A program made the translations under genes and the position numbers. The notes under the pieces were generated by a model. That model did no database searches. It saw nothing but the letters and a program-made list of their open reading frames with translations, and was not told the origin of the DNA. A stretch of 64,000 nt of DNA from Heliopora coerulea (taxonomy: Eukaryota; Cnidaria; Anthozoa; Scleralcyonacea; Helioporidae): NCBI GenBank assembly GCA_030142905.1, contig JASJOG010000146.1, forward strand, positions 682,001-746,000, read 5' to 3'. The first letter of the stretch is position 1. Every line of letters starts with the position of its first letter. Of this stretch, positions 61,643 to 64,000 are shown in pieces.

Positions 61643-64000
61643 TTCGATTTCTCGTCCCTTCGTGACTAGCAAACGTTGGATTCTTCACAGATCACTTGAC
61701 AAGTTTACTCGATTGATGGCAAATTTGAGTGCCACGGTTCAGGATACGGAAAGGGGTCACCAGTGCAGTCGAGTGGCTGTAGAGGAGTGGGCGAGCCTTT
61801 TTAAGGAGACAGGACAGTCAACTGAAAGGGTCTTTGATCAGATTTACGTATATCGGTACTAATTATTGATTGTCAAACAAAATTGTTCGTTTAGACCTGT
61901 TATTTTCCCGTGATGTTAAAAATATCGACTCGTTTTTAATACCCGTCGCCAGCAGATCAGAATGGGTCGATTTTGTTATTTGCAACGCAATTTACTTCCC
62001 AAAGTTGCCAATTTGAATGACTTGTCGATTAAGTGATAAAATATAATTAGTATTTCGAAAGTTTAGCCATTAACTTTCCTTCTCCATACCATATATTACA
62101 TAAAATGTGATTGAATTCAAAAGATTTGTTAATTAGCGGAAGTTTCCGGATATATGGCCTTTCGGAATACGGCGTTTTGCTTCAATGTCTCATCTTTTAA
62201 TGTCGTCTGTTCACATCCACAATATGGACTAACACACCAATCACTCAGAAAATTCTCTTCGTTTAAATGGTAAAAAGTGTATTTCGATGTCATCATGAAA
62301 AAATCTGTAAATTGGAAAGAAATATGAGAAATTGCAATAGGAAAAGTGGGACGAATTCAAGTAATCATTTCATAAAAAATTGATCTGAATATCGAATAAA
62401 TTGCCGTTCGTCTGTGTTCCACTTGACGTTCCACTCACTCAAGCCAAAGAAAAATGTAGCAAAAATAAGTGTTTTGCTGAGTCTGTTCCATTTTTATTTT
62501 GAAACACAGGTTGAGCGAAAAAATGAAGTTGCCAATTGAGAAAAGAGAAACTGATACTTATTAATTAAAAAAAAAGAAAAATTATATCTAAACGTTCCTC
62601 AAGTTTAAACCCTCAGAAAAGCTTTGAGTCCCATCTGGGGAATCAAACACACAACCATCTGTATTGACCAGTGAGACGTTTTAACCCCAGTAAACACCGA
62701 GTCTTAGATGGAGAAGGAAGCTTAAAAATTCGTACATGTACTCGTTAGATGGCAAGACATGTGTCGCTCGCTGATACCATCAATATGACGATAGTTCTGA
62801 ATCGATTTTATGACTAATGTATATTGATCATTTCCCAGCTGCATGACGGAGAGTACTGAACTATTGTACTCGCCAAGAGAGACCTCTAGTCGCCAAAATA
62901 TTAAACACTATCTCCTTAACCCTCTCCCTACGGACAAAAAGTACTCATTTTACTCTAGTTAACGCCAGACGATTTTCTTCGTCAAGGGAGAGCTCCAGTC
63001 ACGATAGCGTTAAAAAAATATCTCCCTAAAAACTTTCTCCTGGACCCTTCTCCAACCTACGACAAGTAATCTACTATTTTACTCCGACTAACCCCAGACG
63101 ATTTAATTCGTCAACGGAAACTTCTACTCACAAAAGCATTAAAAACTATCTTCTTAACCCTTTTCTTACTAATGTCGACTCCTGCACTATTTTACTCCGG
63201 CTAACCCCAGGCGATTTTACTTGTCAAGAAGGGACCTCCAATGGCAGAAGTGTTAATGTTTTGCTATCAGTAGGCTACTGGTTTGACCTCCATTTTGGGT
63301 TCAGGTGACGCCCTGTCACGTATCGAGTCCTGTTTCTTCACATCCCCACAAGCAAAGCATTAATGTGCAATAGTCATACTGGTTCGATGGTGAGAAGTAC
63401 AACATACCCCGGCTTCATTTTCCCTGCGACTTATGCTCTGGGATTGGATAATGAGAACGTACTGGCCATCAAGCAAAATTTAAACTTGGACGTGTGCTAT
63501 TGGATGAACTATACGAAATGTGACAATCCGCAAGCTTAATGTTACCACTGATGCATGTGGGTTTCTTGATAAAATAATGAAAAAAGTAAAACACGTTAAG
63601 CCAAACTCTTACTGTTACGCCTTTTATGGGATAATATCGCGGGAAATGTAACACCACGACGCCCAGGCCAAATATGTTACCTCGAAAGTGTTTTCAAATT
63701 GTGTATATTGGCTGCAGTATTAAATCATAGAGGTGATATATTATTCATTATTTTATCTGGCGTCTAAAATTACCAAAATTTTTTACATTTGAAAATCGTT
63801 AAGCATGCTGTTCACTTTTCATTTTTGGTCTTTTTCATATATTTTTATGTTGAGAATTTAGAATGCCTAATATTTGTATCAACTTTTATAATCTGTCGGG
63901 ATGGTTCATAATACAATTACAGCTACTGTGTGAGAATCTTATGAAATTTTTTAATAAAATAATGAGATGAGATGTAGTAGTACGACAACATCATCAAAAC
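61643..64000. other. Intergenic, right end of window
   Basis: No gene recognised. It contains three successive copies of the ~100-bp dispersed repeat (62919-63255). The remainder is AT-rich. Confidence 0.5.
62919..63255 (+). repeat. Three head-to-tail copies of the ~100-bp repeat
   Basis: Copies at about 62919-63015, 63040-63142 and 63155-63255, each with a TTTTACTC[TC].[GA].TAAC.CCAG core, then [AG]CGATTT.[AC]TTCGTCAA or a close variant, and each ending in GTTAA or ATTAA. Spacers are only about 15-25 bp. Confidence 0.7.

Overview
The window is animal nuclear DNA: AT-rich, with intron-bearing housekeeping genes (GT-AG introns), intronless rhodopsin-class receptors and many short foldback and repeat elements. 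The best fit is an anthozoan cnidarian, probably a stony coral or relative. That is an inference from protein flavour, the receptor cluster, a Penelope-like element and a tRNA-type SINE; no single base proves the taxon.

Layout. 1-2.4 kb: the last four exons of mitochondrial ribosomal protein L21 (+). 2.9-7.5 kb: complete nine-exon WDR77/MEP50 (-). 7.7-19.7 kb: EIF2B5 (+), the catalytic subunit of the eIF2B exchange factor, sharing a 199-bp bidirectional promoter interval with WDR77; its introns carry large microsatellites, a TA-flanked MITE, a SINE and a 161-bp palindrome. 21.9-35.9 kb: four related single-exon class A receptors (+, -, -, +) separated by repeat-rich DNA. 36.6-37.3 kb: a decayed Penelope-like endonuclease (-). 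38.5-39.8 kb: cyclin C (two exons, +). 41.2-54.0 kb: a MYST acetyltransferase of the KAT6 (MOZ/MORF) type in 15 exons (+). 57.6-58.0 kb: a small achaete-scute-like bHLH factor (-). 60.6-61.6 kb: a fifth, unrelated-looking class A receptor (-). The rest is intergenic sequence with repeats.

The housekeeping genes work in separate pathways: mitochondrial translation, arginine methylation by PRMT5-WDR77, translation initiation, Mediator kinase module, and histone acetylation. They look like neighbours rather than a functional unit. The receptors look like a local tandem expansion.

No clearly new enzymatic or defence system was found. The points most worth following are a roughly 100-bp dispersed repeat present about ten times, several long inverted-repeat elements, the receptor cluster with a non-canonical DRY motif, and the short acidic C-terminus of the KAT6 protein. 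Exon boundaries were placed by hand from splice consensus, reading-frame phase and remembered family sequences; no search was run.
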